DNA of 64,000 nucleotides from Candidatus Borreliella tachyglossi (lineage in GTDB: Bacteria > Spirochaetota > Spirochaetia > Borreliales > Borreliaceae), in NCBI RefSeq assembly GCF_003076595.1, contig NZ_CP025785.1:712398-776397 (forward strand). Direction: 5' to 3'. Both the position numbers and the translations under genes were made by a program. Positions 9,696-18,476 of this stretch are shown here, piece after piece; within the stretch, counting starts at the first letter, position 1, and every line of letters begins with the position of its first letter. Under the pieces are notes generated by a model that saw only the letters and a list, made by a program, of their open reading frames with translations, was not told the origin of the DNA and ran no database searches.

Positions 9696-10136
9696 CTGAG
9701 AGCTTTTTTAGCTTTTTTTATTTTAATTTTTTGTGTATCCTGTGTGGCTAGTCATGTTTATGACAAAGAGATTATCATTAATGATGCCAAGTTTTTTGTT
9801 AAGCTTGCGATCGATGAGCTTACTAGAGCTAAAGGTTATATGGGAACAAAAATCATAGATGAAAATAATGGCATACTTTTTATATTTAAGAAAGAGAGGA
9901 ATTTATCGTTTTGGATGAAAGACACGCCTGTGCCACTTGAAATTGCTTATATTGACTCTGGAGGTATTATTAAGGAAATTTATAGTTTAATACCTTTCGA
10001 GGAAAAAAGCGTGAATTCTAAATATAAGGTTAAGTATGCTCTTGAGGTACCTAGTGGATCTTTTTCTAAGTTTAAAGTCAAAATAGGTAATAGGGTGAAA
10101 TTTAATTTTGATGTTGATTCTTTGGAAGTAGAATGA
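9696..10136 (+). CDS. DUF192 protein with lipoprotein-like signal, non-ATG start
   Basis: The mature region matches the DUF192 family: MGTKIIDENNGILFIF followed by SFWMKDTPVPLEIAYID corresponds to the family's MxNTxxPLDxxFID block. The function of DUF192 is not established; members are small exported beta proteins. A GTG at 9744 would omit the hydrophobic leader LRAFLAFFILIFCVSC, which looks like a lipoprotein signal ending in Cys. AAGGAG at 9682-9687 is eight bases before a CTG at 9696 and five before an ATT at 9693. I extend the gene to the CTG, but the exact initiator is uncertain. The end nearly touches the convergent lipoprotein gene. Confidence 0.75.
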   Translation: MRAFLAFFILIFCVSCVASHVYDKEIIINDAKFFVKLAIDELTRAKGYMGTKIIDENNGILFIFKKERNLSFWMKDTPVPLEIAYIDSGGIIKEIYSLIPFEEKSVNSKYKVKYALEVPSGSFSKFKVKIGNRVKFNFDVDSLEVE

Positions 10137-10137
10137 A

Positions 10138-10788
10138 TTATTCGGCTTTTATTTTTCGAAGTTCTTCCTCTGCTGGATCTTTTGTGTGTTCTTCCTGGGT
10201 CTCACCTGAGGTATCATTTTCAATTTCTCTTGGGATATTTGTGAGATTGGTAGTTTTAGTATCGTTAGGAATATTGATTACTTTTTTAAAAATAGCTATT
10301 GTTGCTGCGACTTCCTCAAGAACATCAAGTAAAAACGTTTCTTTGGCGTTCTCTTCAGCTTTTACGATGTATGCTAGAGAATTATTGCCTCTTTCAGGAT
10401 CATGGATAATTTCCCATGATCCTAAGACTCGGTTATTGTAGCTGTCACTCATTAAAGATTCTGATATTTCTTGGATTCTATCTGAATTGACATCAAATGT
10501 TTCGACAATTCCAAATATTTCTCTTACTCTTGAGTTTTGATATGAATTTAGTTTTGACCGGATGATTATCTGTATTGGCGTATCATTAAAGGTTTTAAAT
10601 ACAATAAAGTCATTTTCTTTGTCTATTCTATATTCAATTTTGTTACTATCAAGGATTTTTTTTACTCTCTTGTCATAATTTACATTATGGTCTTTGCAAC
10701 TCGTAAGTATTAAAACAATAATAAGTATGGTATATTTAAAACCATTAATGTTTAAGATACTTGTTTTTAACATTTTAGTGCTTATCAT
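10138..10788 (-). CDS. Predicted lipoprotein of unknown function
   Basis: The 216-residue product has a lipoprotein signal: a basic N terminus, a hydrophobic core (YTILIIVLIL) and a lipobox LTSC at residues ~28-31. The mature part is charged and ends in a Glu/Thr-rich tail (TSGETQEEHTKD). No domain is recognisable. Two Met codons are possible (residues 1 and 6). A TATAAT box on the same strand lies only six bases before the first ATG, and no ribosome binding site is seen. Confidence 0.75.
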   Translation of the reverse strand: MISTKMLKTSILNINGFKYTILIIVLILTSCKDHNVNYDKRVKKILDSNKIEYRIDKENDFIVFKTFNDTPIQIIIRSKLNSYQNSRVREIFGIVETFDVNSDRIQEISESLMSDSYNNRVLGSWEIIHDPERGNNSLAYIVKAEENAKETFLLDVLEEVAATIAIFKKVINIPNDTKTTNLTNIPREIENDTSGETQEEHTKDPAEEELRKIKAE

Positions 10789-10794
10789 GCAGCC

Positions 10795-10800
10795 ATTATA
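10795..10800 (-). promoter_or_regulatory. -10 box (TATAAT on the minus strand) six bases before the lipoprotein start
   Basis: ATTATA on the plus strand reads TATAAT on the minus strand. The ATG is six bases downstream, so the mRNA would be leaderless or nearly so if this is the promoter. It lies in a 43-base divergent gap shared with the gene at 10832. Confidence 0.35.
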
Positions 10801-10831
10801 GTTTAATTATAAGGATTTTTAAAGTAAGCTT

Positions 10832-11791
10832 ATGTATTTTAAAAATAATGACTATTCTTATACAGTTATTCAGTCTAAGAATAATTATGTGCAAAGATCA
10901 ACTTTTGGAATCTCTTTTGTGATTTTGAATAGAGGTACAAAAATTTTTAGAGAGGATTTATTTGAGTTTCTCTCTAATTTTGATTTTATAAGAGAAATTA
11001 TTTCCATTGAAAAGCAAAACAATAGGAATTCCCTTCAGTTGCTTTCAGAGAGCTATGATAAATTAAAGTTTATTTTGCTTTCTGATGATTTGAATTCTGG
11101 AGAGAAGGTCAATTTGGCAATGAAAGAATCAAGTTGTAGTTTTGTTTTTGTTTTAAGAAGTGATATGTATTTATTAAATCCTTTTTGGATTCCTAATATA
11201 TTCGACGAGATAGTCAGGAAGGGTGTGCTTCTTGTTGGAGGGGAATTTTTTGACAAAGATGAAGAGGTTGTTCCTTCAGTTTTTCTTCCCACTATTGATA
11301 AGCAGCAAAAATTGAAGGTAATTTTAGTAAATTCTGAAAAGGATTATGAGAAAACTTTAGTTACTATGGATTATTGTGGTCTCTACTCTAAAGAAAAGTT
11401 TGTTCAACTGGGAGGTTTTGATAGAAGAATTAAGAATGAATATTTCCAAAGATTAGATTTTGGGTTTAGAGCCATTTACTTCGGAGAAAGTGTATGTATC
11501 TATAGGAAGCTTAGAATACAATATACTGCTTTAAATTTTCCAGAAGATTTAACAAAGAATAGAAGTTTTGTGATTTTTTTGCTTAAAAATTATGTTCCGA
11601 TTTTTATTGGAAATGGGATTAAGTTTTCGTTTTTAAGGTTTTTGAAAATATGTTTAAGATATAGCCTTAATCCTTTTAAGTTTAGCAGAGAATTCAGAGA
11701 AATAAAGCATGAGGTTGCTAAGAATAGCTTAAGGTTTAAAGGGGACTTAAAGAGTGCAATTGAGCTTTGGGAAAATAATATTATCGATTAA
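10832..11791 (+). CDS. Glycosyltransferase-like protein (GT-A fold, family 2-like)
   Basis: The 319-residue product resembles family 2 glycosyltransferases. ISFVILNRGTK near the N terminus fits the first strand, SFVFVLRSDMYLLNPFWI (around residues 102-120) fits the acceptor-site region with D-x-D reduced to RSD, and CGLYSKEKFVQLGGFDRRIK fits the usual ALxxRRxxFxxxGGFDE block. The C-terminal part is basic with a hydrophobic stretch. The substrate is unknown. The missing canonical DxD leaves activity open. It overlaps the amidase gene by 38 bases, which suggests coupling and a role in the cell envelope. Confidence 0.65.
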   Translation: MYFKNNDYSYTVIQSKNNYVQRSTFGISFVILNRGTKIFREDLFEFLSNFDFIREIISIEKQNNRNSLQLLSESYDKLKFILLSDDLNSGEKVNLAMKESSCSFVFVLRSDMYLLNPFWIPNIFDEIVRKGVLLVGGEFFDKDEEVVPSVFLPTIDKQQKLKVILVNSEKDYEKTLVTMDYCGLYSKEKFVQLGGFDRRIKNEYFQRLDFGFRAIYFGESVCIYRKLRIQYTALNFPEDLTKNRSFVIFLLKNYVPIFIGNGIKFSFLRFLKICLRYSLNPFKFSREFREIKHEVAKNSLRFKGDLKSAIELWENNIID

Positions 11792-12779
11792 TTTAATCTT
11801 TTTATGTGCGATTTTGAAGGCTCAGGAGTTTGATTATGTTAATATCCTTGATGTACTTGATGGGAGATTCTTTAAGTTTAACTTTAGCATTGAAAGTGAT
11901 ATTCTGACTATTGAGCATGTAAAGGGACACCTTAAATTTAAGGTGGGATTTGAATATGGTCTTTCCTCTATTGGTTATTATATTTACGTAGATCCTATTC
12001 TGTTAAAAGAAGGAGAGATCTTAATAACCAAAAGGGCTTTGATGCAGATTGAAAACCATTTTAAATCCTTGCAAAGTTATAATAGGCCAAGAATAACATC
12101 GATAGTAGTAGATCCTGGGCATGGTGGGCATGATGGAGGAGCTGTTGTTACTCATAATATAAATGGCCATGACATTACTCTTTTAGAAAAGGACTTTGCT
12201 TTAACTTATTCTATACATTTGTATAAGATCTTGAGTAATTATTTCCTAGACAGAAATATTTTCTTGACACGTGTAGATGATGTTTTTGTGCCATTAAAGG
12301 ATAGGGCTGAGTTTGCGAATGCAATTAAGCCAGAATTTCCAAATAATGTAATATTTTTGTCAATACATGCAAATAAGGCACCAAGTCCTGAAGCTAGGGG
12401 AGTTGAGTTTTGGTATCTTCCACAAAATTCAAAAAGGGAAGTGGTTAGAAATTTGAAAGGATATGATATTAGAGATAATCGATACTTAAGAGAACTCAAT
12501 GATATATTAGATATCAAATATAAGTATGAATCAAAAAAATTAGCTGAAATTCTGTATAAGATTTTTATAAATGCTTTAGATGAAACTAAAATTAGATCCA
12601 TTAGAGAGGAACAATGGTTTGTAATAAAGAATAGTAGTATGCCTGCTGTATTAGTTGAGATTGGGTTTTTATCAAATATTTCTGATGCAATGTTAATTTT
12701 GGATTATAATTACATGAGTAAAGTAAATATATTAATACTCGAATCTTTAATTGAATTTATTGAATTTTATGAAAAATAG
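11754..12779 (+). CDS. amiB: N-acetylmuramoyl-L-alanine amidase (Amidase_3)
   Basis: This amidase cuts the bond between N-acetylmuramic acid and L-alanine in peptidoglycan, probably during daughter-cell separation. The 341-residue product has a signal peptide (IILSINLIFLCAILKAQ) and an Amidase_3 domain from about residue 115. Zinc ligands are visible as the His in VDPGHGGHDGGAV, the Glu in LLEKDFAL and the His in FLSIHANKA, and the catalytic Glu is in AVLVEIGFLSN. The start is GTG at 11754 inside the upstream gene; TTG at 11760 is also possible. The symbol is by similarity; AmiA/B/C subtype cannot be told from sequence. Confidence 0.93.
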   Translation: MQLSFGKIILSINLIFLCAILKAQEFDYVNILDVLDGRFFKFNFSIESDILTIEHVKGHLKFKVGFEYGLSSIGYYIYVDPILLKEGEILITKRALMQIENHFKSLQSYNRPRITSIVVDPGHGGHDGGAVVTHNINGHDITLLEKDFALTYSIHLYKILSNYFLDRNIFLTRVDDVFVPLKDRAEFANAIKPEFPNNVIFLSIHANKAPSPEARGVEFWYLPQNSKREVVRNLKGYDIRDNRYLRELNDILDIKYKYESKKLAEILYKIFINALDETKIRSIREEQWFVIKNSSMPAVLVEIGFLSNISDAMLILDYNYMSKVNILILESLIEFIEFYEK

Positions 12780-13350
12780 TATGTTAAATACATTTTTAAA
12801 ATGTAGGTTTATTTATTTCAATTTCCTTAGTCTTAATAGAGAAAAATATACTATAACACTAGCTGTGCTTTTATTTTTGAGTTTTTTATTTTCTTCATAC
12901 ATGATTTTTTTAAATTATGATAGTATCTTTTCTAGGAAGATGTTCTACTTTTATTCTGAACATGACTTGATTTATGATTTGAGATATTTAAAGGAGAAGA
13001 AATTTTTAAAAGGGAGCTTGGATTCTTTAGTGAAAGATTTTCTGTTGGGCAATAGTAAGGGAGTTTCTTTGAAGGTGGGAACAAGGAATACAAAGCTTTT
13101 GTATTCCTTTATGAGTGATCATGTATATTTTATAAATCTATCAAAGGAATTTTATGATTCTTTTGATAATGGTGGTTATTATGATTCTGATAAACTTAGG
13201 GTGAATTTGTTTATTAGGTCATTAAAAGAAACAATTAATTTTAATTATCCTGGGTATGTTAGAAAAATTGTTATTTTTATTGAGGGTTATATTTTGCATG
13301 ATAAGGGTAACGATTTGACAAATTCAGATGTTTTATTCAAAAGTAATTAA
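12769..13350 (+). CDS. Membrane-anchored protein of unknown function
   Basis: The 193-residue product has one membrane segment near the N terminus (ITLAVLLFLSFLFSSYMIFL) and a hydrophilic extracytoplasmic domain. I recognise no family. I use the ATG at 12769, which overlaps the amidase by 11 bases; a TTG at 12751 and an ATG at 12781 are alternatives. Its position between the amidase and flaA suggests an envelope or motility-linked role, but this is only context. Confidence 0.7.
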   Translation: MKNSMLNTFLKCRFIYFNFLSLNREKYTITLAVLLFLSFLFSSYMIFLNYDSIFSRKMFYFYSEHDLIYDLRYLKEKKFLKGSLDSLVKDFLLGNSKGVSLKVGTRNTKLLYSFMSDHVYFINLSKEFYDSFDNGGYYDSDKLRVNLFIRSLKETINFNYPGYVRKIVIFIEGYILHDKGNDLTNSDVLFKSN

Positions 13351-13395
13351 AAAAGAGAAATTTTAAATGATTTTTTGGAGAAGGAGTTAATTATT

Positions 13396-14436
13396 ATGAC
13401 AAAAGTAAAGGGTTTTATTTATGTTGTATTGTTTTTTATGCTGTTTAATCCTCTTTTTGGACAAGAAGTGGCTGGGACGGGGGATGGTGCTCAGAAAAAT
13501 GAGCCTGGGCCTGGAGAATTAGTGCTTGATTTTTCTGAGCTCGCGAGAGATCCAAGTCCAACTAAGCTTGATCTTACAAATTATGTTGATTATGTTTATT
13601 CTGGTGCTTCGGGTATTGTTAAACAGGAAGACATGATAATGGATCTTGGAATAAATAATTGGAGTGTTTTATTGACTCCTTCAGCAAGAATGCAGGCTTA
13701 TGTGAAAAATTCTATTGTTGCTCCTGCTGTTGTTAAGAGTGATTCTAAAAGGTATGCGGGTGATACTATTTTGGGAGTACGAGTATTATTTCCAAGTCAT
13801 TCTCAAGCTTCTGCAATGATTATGCCTCCGTTTAAGATTCCTTTTTATTCTGGGGAGAATGGGAATCAGTTTTTAGGTAAGGGTCTTATTGATAATGTTA
13901 AGACTATGAAAGAAGTCAAGGTAACTGTTTACAGCTTGGGTTATGAGGTAGATCTTGAAGTTTTATTTGAAGATATGAATGGTATGGAGTATGCTTATCC
14001 TTTAGGAACTTTGAAATTTAAGGGTTGGGCGGATTTAGTGTGGTCAAATCCCAACTATATTCCAGTCGTAAATTCTAGAATGGTTAAAGATGATATTCCT
14101 AATTATCCTTTGGCCTCAAGTAAGATGAGATTTAAGGCATTTAGAGTTACAAAATATCATAGTTCAAAAGAGCAGAATTTTATTTTTTATGTTAAGGATG
14201 TTCGAGTTCTTTATGATAAGTTAAGCGTTTCCTTAGACTCTGATATTGATAGTGAATCTGTTTTTAAGGTTTATGAGACAGATGGAACGGAGTCTTTGCG
14301 TAAATTAAAAGCACAAGAAACTTTTAAAAGGGTTTTAAGGCTTAGGGAAAATGTGTCAATACCAGAGGAATCTTTCCAAGATTTTCTAGAGAGAGATAAA
14401 TACGATAAAGCTGGAACGGATACTCCAGCAAAATAA
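13396..14436 (+). CDS. flaA: FlaA, periplasmic flagellar filament outer-layer protein
   Basis: FlaA is the sheath protein of spirochaete periplasmic flagella and is exported by the Sec pathway, unlike core flagellins. The 346-residue product starts with a signal peptide (FIYVVLFFMLFNPLFGQ), and the mature protein has the family's DLGINNWSVLLTPSA region. AAGGAG at 13381-13386 lies nine bases before the ATG at 13396, so I prefer it to the in-frame TTG at 13375. In Borrelia burgdorferi flaA heads an operon with cheA2, cheW3, cheX and cheY3, as it does here. Confidence 0.97.
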   Translation: MTKVKGFIYVVLFFMLFNPLFGQEVAGTGDGAQKNEPGPGELVLDFSELARDPSPTKLDLTNYVDYVYSGASGIVKQEDMIMDLGINNWSVLLTPSARMQAYVKNSIVAPAVVKSDSKRYAGDTILGVRVLFPSHSQASAMIMPPFKIPFYSGENGNQFLGKGLIDNVKTMKEVKVTVYSLGYEVDLEVLFEDMNGMEYAYPLGTLKFKGWADLVWSNPNYIPVVNSRMVKDDIPNYPLASSKMRFKAFRVTKYHSSKEQNFIFYVKDVRVLYDKLSVSLDSDIDSESVFKVYETDGTESLRKLKAQETFKRVLRLRENVSIPEESFQDFLERDKYDKAGTDTPAK

Positions 14437-14450
14437 GTTTGATTATGTGT

Positions 14451-14500
14451 TATAGGGAAAAATCTTTAAGAATTTTCCCTATAAACTTAAATAGGGAAAA
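14451..14500 (+). promoter_or_regulatory. Two mutually exclusive hairpins in front of cheA
   Basis: TATAGGGAAAA (14451-14461), its exact complement TTTTCCCTATA (14473-14483) and a second copy ATAGGGAAAA (14491-14500) follow one another between flaA and cheA. The middle segment can pair with the first copy (11 bp, 11-base loop) or with the second (10 bp, 8-base loop), not with both. The second copy contains AGGGA at 14493-14497, the only candidate ribosome binding site for the ATG at 14508, so one fold would free it and the other would hide it. Function is inferred. Confidence 0.55.
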
Positions 14501-14507
14501 TAAGCTC

Positions 14508-17081
14508 ATGCTAGATTCAGAAAATGAGGAGCTTTTAGGAATTTTTTTTGAAGAAGCTCAGAATCTTGTAGATACTCTTGAAGAAAATATTATGTCACTA
14601 GAGGATGATCCTAATAGTTCAGAAACTATTGATGAAATATTTAGGGCAGCACATACTCTTAAGGGTGGTTCAGCTTCGGTTGACATGATGGAGCTTTCAG
14701 AGTTTACCCATATTGTTGAAGATGTATTTGATGCTATTAGAGCTAATGAGTTAAAAATATGTAATGACCTTGTTGATTTACTTTTAAATTCAATTGATGT
14801 AATAAAAGCAATGCTTGATGCACGCCTTAATGGAAATATTTATTTAGAGGATGTAAGTGAACTTAAGAATAAGTTAAGAGAGTTTTTAGGAAATGGCAAT
14901 AATCAGACAACTATAGTATCTTTGGGGAGTGTTAGTAACGATGAATTTTCATTGTCGTCTTTTGATCTTGGTGATATACGTGAAGGTTTGGGACTTGGTC
15001 AGAAGGTTTTAAGGGTTAGTATTAATTTCAATGAAGATAATCCTATGACAACAATTTCTGGTCTTCAAATGTTTCAAGCTTTGAAAGATTTAGGTCCAAT
15101 TCTTTGTACTATTCCTGCTTATGAGAAGATTATTGCAAATGAATTCTTACGAAGAGTAGATTATTATTTATTATATTCAAATATTGATAATGTTGAGAAA
15201 AAAATAAATTTATCGGATGTTGCTTTAAGTTATACAATTGATGAGTTTAATATTGATGTTGAGCTAGAAAAAGCAGAGGCAAGAGGGAGAAGATTTGCTG
15301 TTCGTGAACCCTTATCTGGGTGTGAATTGCGACTTTCTAAGGATGAGATTATAATCTTAAGAAATCGTATTGGTAATGCTAAGTTATTTGAAGTGAAGTT
15401 GAATTTCAATAAGGATAATCCTATGGCAACAATTTCTGGTTTTCAGATGCTTCAAGCATTAAAAAGCTTGGGAGAAGTTTATAAGTCTGTCCCTAGTAAT
15501 GATGATTTATTGGCAGATGAGTTTTTTGATTTAGTTGTGTATTATTTAGTATCAGATACTTCAATAGAGAGTATTTCTAAAAAGGTGGATTTATCGGATG
15601 TTGTTGTTAGTTTTGAGATTAAAGATATTGATTTTGGAAATATTAAAGATTTAAGTTTAAATATTGAGGCTGATACTGATGTACCTGGTAAGAATGCCAA
15701 GCAAGGAGCACCTGTTAATGTTAATTTAATTAGAATTGATAGTAAAAAAATAGATTCTATATTAAATCTTGTAAGTGAAGCTGTAATAAATAAGTCTGCC
15801 TATAATCAAATAAATGCTGATATGACATCTTTGCTTTATAACTTTAATTATTTTTATGACTATCAAGAAAGTTTTCAGAGAAATTTTTTAATAGATTTAA
15901 AGATTGTTTTTAAAGATGTGGGTTTAGATTTAGACAGTACTGTTGAAGCTCAAATAAAAAATTTACTGAATCATAAAATTGAGAGAACTTTGCATGATAT
16001 GGGAGAATTAAGAGATTCTTATCTTAAAATTCTTCAGGATTTCAGATTTGTATCTAATAGACTTTCTAGAATAATTACTGATTTACATGAGAGTGTGTTA
16101 AAAACACGGATGTTGCCCATTTCTGGTATCTTTACAAGATTTACTAGAGTTGTAAGAGATCTCTCGAGAAAATTAGGCAAAACTGTAGAGCTCCATACTG
16201 AAGGAGAGGATACTGAAATTGATAAATCTGTTATAGACGATCTTGTAGATCCTTTGATGCATTGTGTTAGGAATTCTATGGATCATGGACTTGAAACTTC
16301 TGATGAGAGACTTAAAAAGGGCAAGGATAAAACTGGGTATATAGTTTTGCGTGCTAAGAATGAAGGCAATGTAATATCAATTGAGGTTGCAGATGATGGT
16401 AAGGGCATAGATCTGGATATTATTAGACGAAAATCAATTGAGAGGGGGATTATTAAGGAAGGTTCTGTTTTGTCTGAGAGTGAGATTCTTAATTTGGTAT
16501 TTTCCCCTGGATTTTCAACGGCTAGTCAAATTACGGATATTTCTGGTAGAGGTGTGGGGCTTGATGTTGTTAAGAAAAGCATTGAGAAATTAAATGGAAC
16601 TATTTTAATAGATTCAAAGATTGATGTTGGGACTACTTTTAAAATAAAGCTGCCTTTAACATTAGTGATTGTTCAAGGTCTTCTTGTAAAATCAGGAAGT
16701 GAGATTTATGTTATTCCTTTAAATAGTGTTCTTGAAACGCATAGAATTAGTGAGGAAAATATTAAACTTCTTGAAAACGATCATGAAGTATATAACTTAA
16801 GGGAAGAAATTATATCTGTTCTTAGGCTTGATGAGCTTTTCAATATAGAGAACTATGAAAATTTACGTGAGAAGTTTTTGATAGTTATTAGTATTAATGA
16901 TAAAAAGGCAGGAATAATAGTAGATTCTATTCTTGGAGAAGAAGATTTTGTTGTCAAGCCTATTAAAGATAAGTATGCTTCAAGTCCTGGGATAGTTGGT
17001 GCTACCACACTTGGTAGTGGGAAGGTGGTCTTAATTGTTGATGTATTTAGGCTTTTTGATTTAAAGAAAATGAAGGAATAG
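14508..17081 (+). CDS. cheA2: Chemotaxis histidine kinase CheA (CheA2 type) with two P2-like domains
   Basis: CheA phosphorylates CheY under control of chemoreceptors. The 857-residue product starts with the P1 Hpt domain, whose phospho-accepting His is H49 in FRAAHTLKGGSAS. Two similar segments follow, each with NPMxTISGxQMxQALKxLG and about 120-150 residues apart, so P2 appears duplicated. Then come P3 dimerisation, the P4 kinase with HCVRNSMDHGLE (N box), DDGKGID and GRGVGLDVVKK (G boxes), and P5 from about residue 715. The ATG at 14508 gives the P1 start expected; the longer frame from 14439 adds 23 unlikely residues. It is followed by cheW with a four-base gap. Confidence 0.97.
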   Translation: MLDSENEELLGIFFEEAQNLVDTLEENIMSLEDDPNSSETIDEIFRAAHTLKGGSASVDMMELSEFTHIVEDVFDAIRANELKICNDLVDLLLNSIDVIKAMLDARLNGNIYLEDVSELKNKLREFLGNGNNQTTIVSLGSVSNDEFSLSSFDLGDIREGLGLGQKVLRVSINFNEDNPMTTISGLQMFQALKDLGPILCTIPAYEKIIANEFLRRVDYYLLYSNIDNVEKKINLSDVALSYTIDEFNIDVELEKAEARGRRFAVREPLSGCELRLSKDEIIILRNRIGNAKLFEVKLNFNKDNPMATISGFQMLQALKSLGEVYKSVPSNDDLLADEFFDLVVYYLVSDTSIESISKKVDLSDVVVSFEIKDIDFGNIKDLSLNIEADTDVPGKNAKQGAPVNVNLIRIDSKKIDSILNLVSEAVINKSAYNQINADMTSLLYNFNYFYDYQESFQRNFLIDLKIVFKDVGLDLDSTVEAQIKNLLNHKIERTLHDMGELRDSYLKILQDFRFVSNRLSRIITDLHESVLKTRMLPISGIFTRFTRVVRDLSRKLGKTVELHTEGEDTEIDKSVIDDLVDPLMHCVRNSMDHGLETSDERLKKGKDKTGYIVLRAKNEGNVISIEVADDGKGIDLDIIRRKSIERGIIKEGSVLSESEILNLVFSPGFSTASQITDISGRGVGLDVVKKSIEKLNGTILIDSKIDVGTTFKIKLPLTLVIVQGLLVKSGSEIYVIPLNSVLETHRISEENIKLLENDHEVYNLREEIISVLRLDELFNIENYENLREKFLIVISINDKKAGIIVDSILGEEDFVVKPIKDKYASSPGIVGATTLGSGKVVLIVDVFRLFDLKKMKE

Positions 17082-17085
17082 GCTT

Positions 17086-18465
17086 ATGATTGATATAAAA
17101 GAGATACATTTAAGTGAACATGATTTAGATGGACAGAGTAGAGAATCTAATTCTAATTTTGTTAACTTGGATTTTAAGGTAGTGTCTTTTAATATTGGAG
17201 AAGATAACTATCTAATAGATATTATGAAAGTTAAAGAGATTAGAAAATCTAGCAATTTTACATATGTTCCCAACTCTAGGAGTTATGTGGTTGGTCTTGA
17301 TAATTTAAGAGGAGAAATAATCTCTATTATTGATTTAAGGATAATGTTTGATCTGGAGATCAGTGAGAAGGAACTTGAAGATGTTATGGTACTTAGAAAT
17401 GAAGATCTTTTAATAGGTATTATTGTCGATAAGGTTAATAATGTCTTCTCTATTGATTCTTCTCTGATTCAGGATCCTCATCCCGTTTTATCTCAGGATT
17501 CATTTATCAGCTACATAAAAGGGGTGATTGAGTATGGTGGAAAATTATATATACTCCTTGATGTAGATACGATTTTTAATTATGATGAGGGAGATAGTCG
17601 TTTATTAGAGAATAAGGGGAATGTTTTAGATATTTCTGGGGATGGCAATAATTTTATTAATAGTTCCCTTGATGAGGTGGCAGGCGACTCTGTGAATGGG
17701 GAGACTGATACATCTGGTATTTTTTTAGATGACCTGAAAATCATAAAGGAGAATCTTTTTCAATATTCTTTCAATGTGTCTTTGATCAAAGATGAGTTTT
17801 TGAGAAAAGTTGGGATAAACTTAAATATTATTAATATTAATGATTTGTCGTATGAGAGGTTTTTAACTGAATTTTATTCAAAATCATCAGGGTGCTTATG
17901 GAGTGATGAATATTTAAAAGAGTTTCAGGATGAGATTATTAAGAAGCATGTAAATAATATGAGTGATACTAGTTCTGTTTTAAATGTGTTTGAAATTGGG
18001 TGTGGGAATGGAAAAGAGACAATATCTTTTGTAAATGCTTTATATGAGGGTTATAATAAACCTTTTAAGGTGACAGCTATTGATAATGATTTAATTCGAG
18101 TAATTGGTACTTCTGGTTTAGTTTTCTCAGATTCTGACATTAATTTGAGTAAAATTTATAAGAAGAACTCCTTTCAGCAGAGTTCAGGAGTTTATAAATT
18201 TAAGCCAGAAATTATGAATAATATTTTGTTTGAATATTCGGATGCCATTTTGTCAGAATTTCCGGAAAATTTAGGTATTGTTTTTTTAAGAGATGTTTTA
18301 TGTTTTTTGAATGATGATGACCAGGCTTTAATTTTAGATGCGATTGCAAAAAAGACTGTTGGAGGTGCTCTTTTGATTTTGGGAGATAATGAGGAGCTTA
18401 AGAATAATGATATTTTTGTGAAGGATAGATCTGTGGAGCACTTTAACTTGTACAAAAGGATCTAA
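17086..18465 (+). CDS. cheW3: CheW-CheR fusion protein (CheW3 type)
   Basis: The N-terminal domain (residues ~25-170) is CheW, the adaptor joining CheA to receptors, with VPNSRSYVVGLDNLRGEIISIIDLR. The C-terminal domain (~225-459) resembles the CheR methyltransferase: FEIGCGNGKETISF is the SAM-binding loop, and VFLRDVLCFL followed by GGALLILGDNE matches CheR's VFCRNVLIYF and GGxLxLGxxE. The CheR Arg-Asn pair reads Arg-Asp here, so activity is uncertain. Length is 459 residues against ~160 for plain CheW. It lies between cheA and cheX in the operon. Confidence 0.93.
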   Translation: MIDIKEIHLSEHDLDGQSRESNSNFVNLDFKVVSFNIGEDNYLIDIMKVKEIRKSSNFTYVPNSRSYVVGLDNLRGEIISIIDLRIMFDLEISEKELEDVMVLRNEDLLIGIIVDKVNNVFSIDSSLIQDPHPVLSQDSFISYIKGVIEYGGKLYILLDVDTIFNYDEGDSRLLENKGNVLDISGDGNNFINSSLDEVAGDSVNGETDTSGIFLDDLKIIKENLFQYSFNVSLIKDEFLRKVGINLNIININDLSYERFLTEFYSKSSGCLWSDEYLKEFQDEIIKKHVNNMSDTSSVLNVFEIGCGNGKETISFVNALYEGYNKPFKVTAIDNDLIRVIGTSGLVFSDSDINLSKIYKKNSFQQSSGVYKFKPEIMNNILFEYSDAILSEFPENLGIVFLRDVLCFLNDDDQALILDAIAKKTVGGALLILGDNEELKNNDIFVKDRSVEHFNLYKRI

Positions 18466-18476
18466 AGGAGAAATTA

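Noticed and set aside
10133-10441. Plus-strand ORF of 102 codons
   Set aside because: It lies opposite the lipoprotein gene, and its Ser-rich translation is typical of a shadow frame. No ribosome binding site precedes it.
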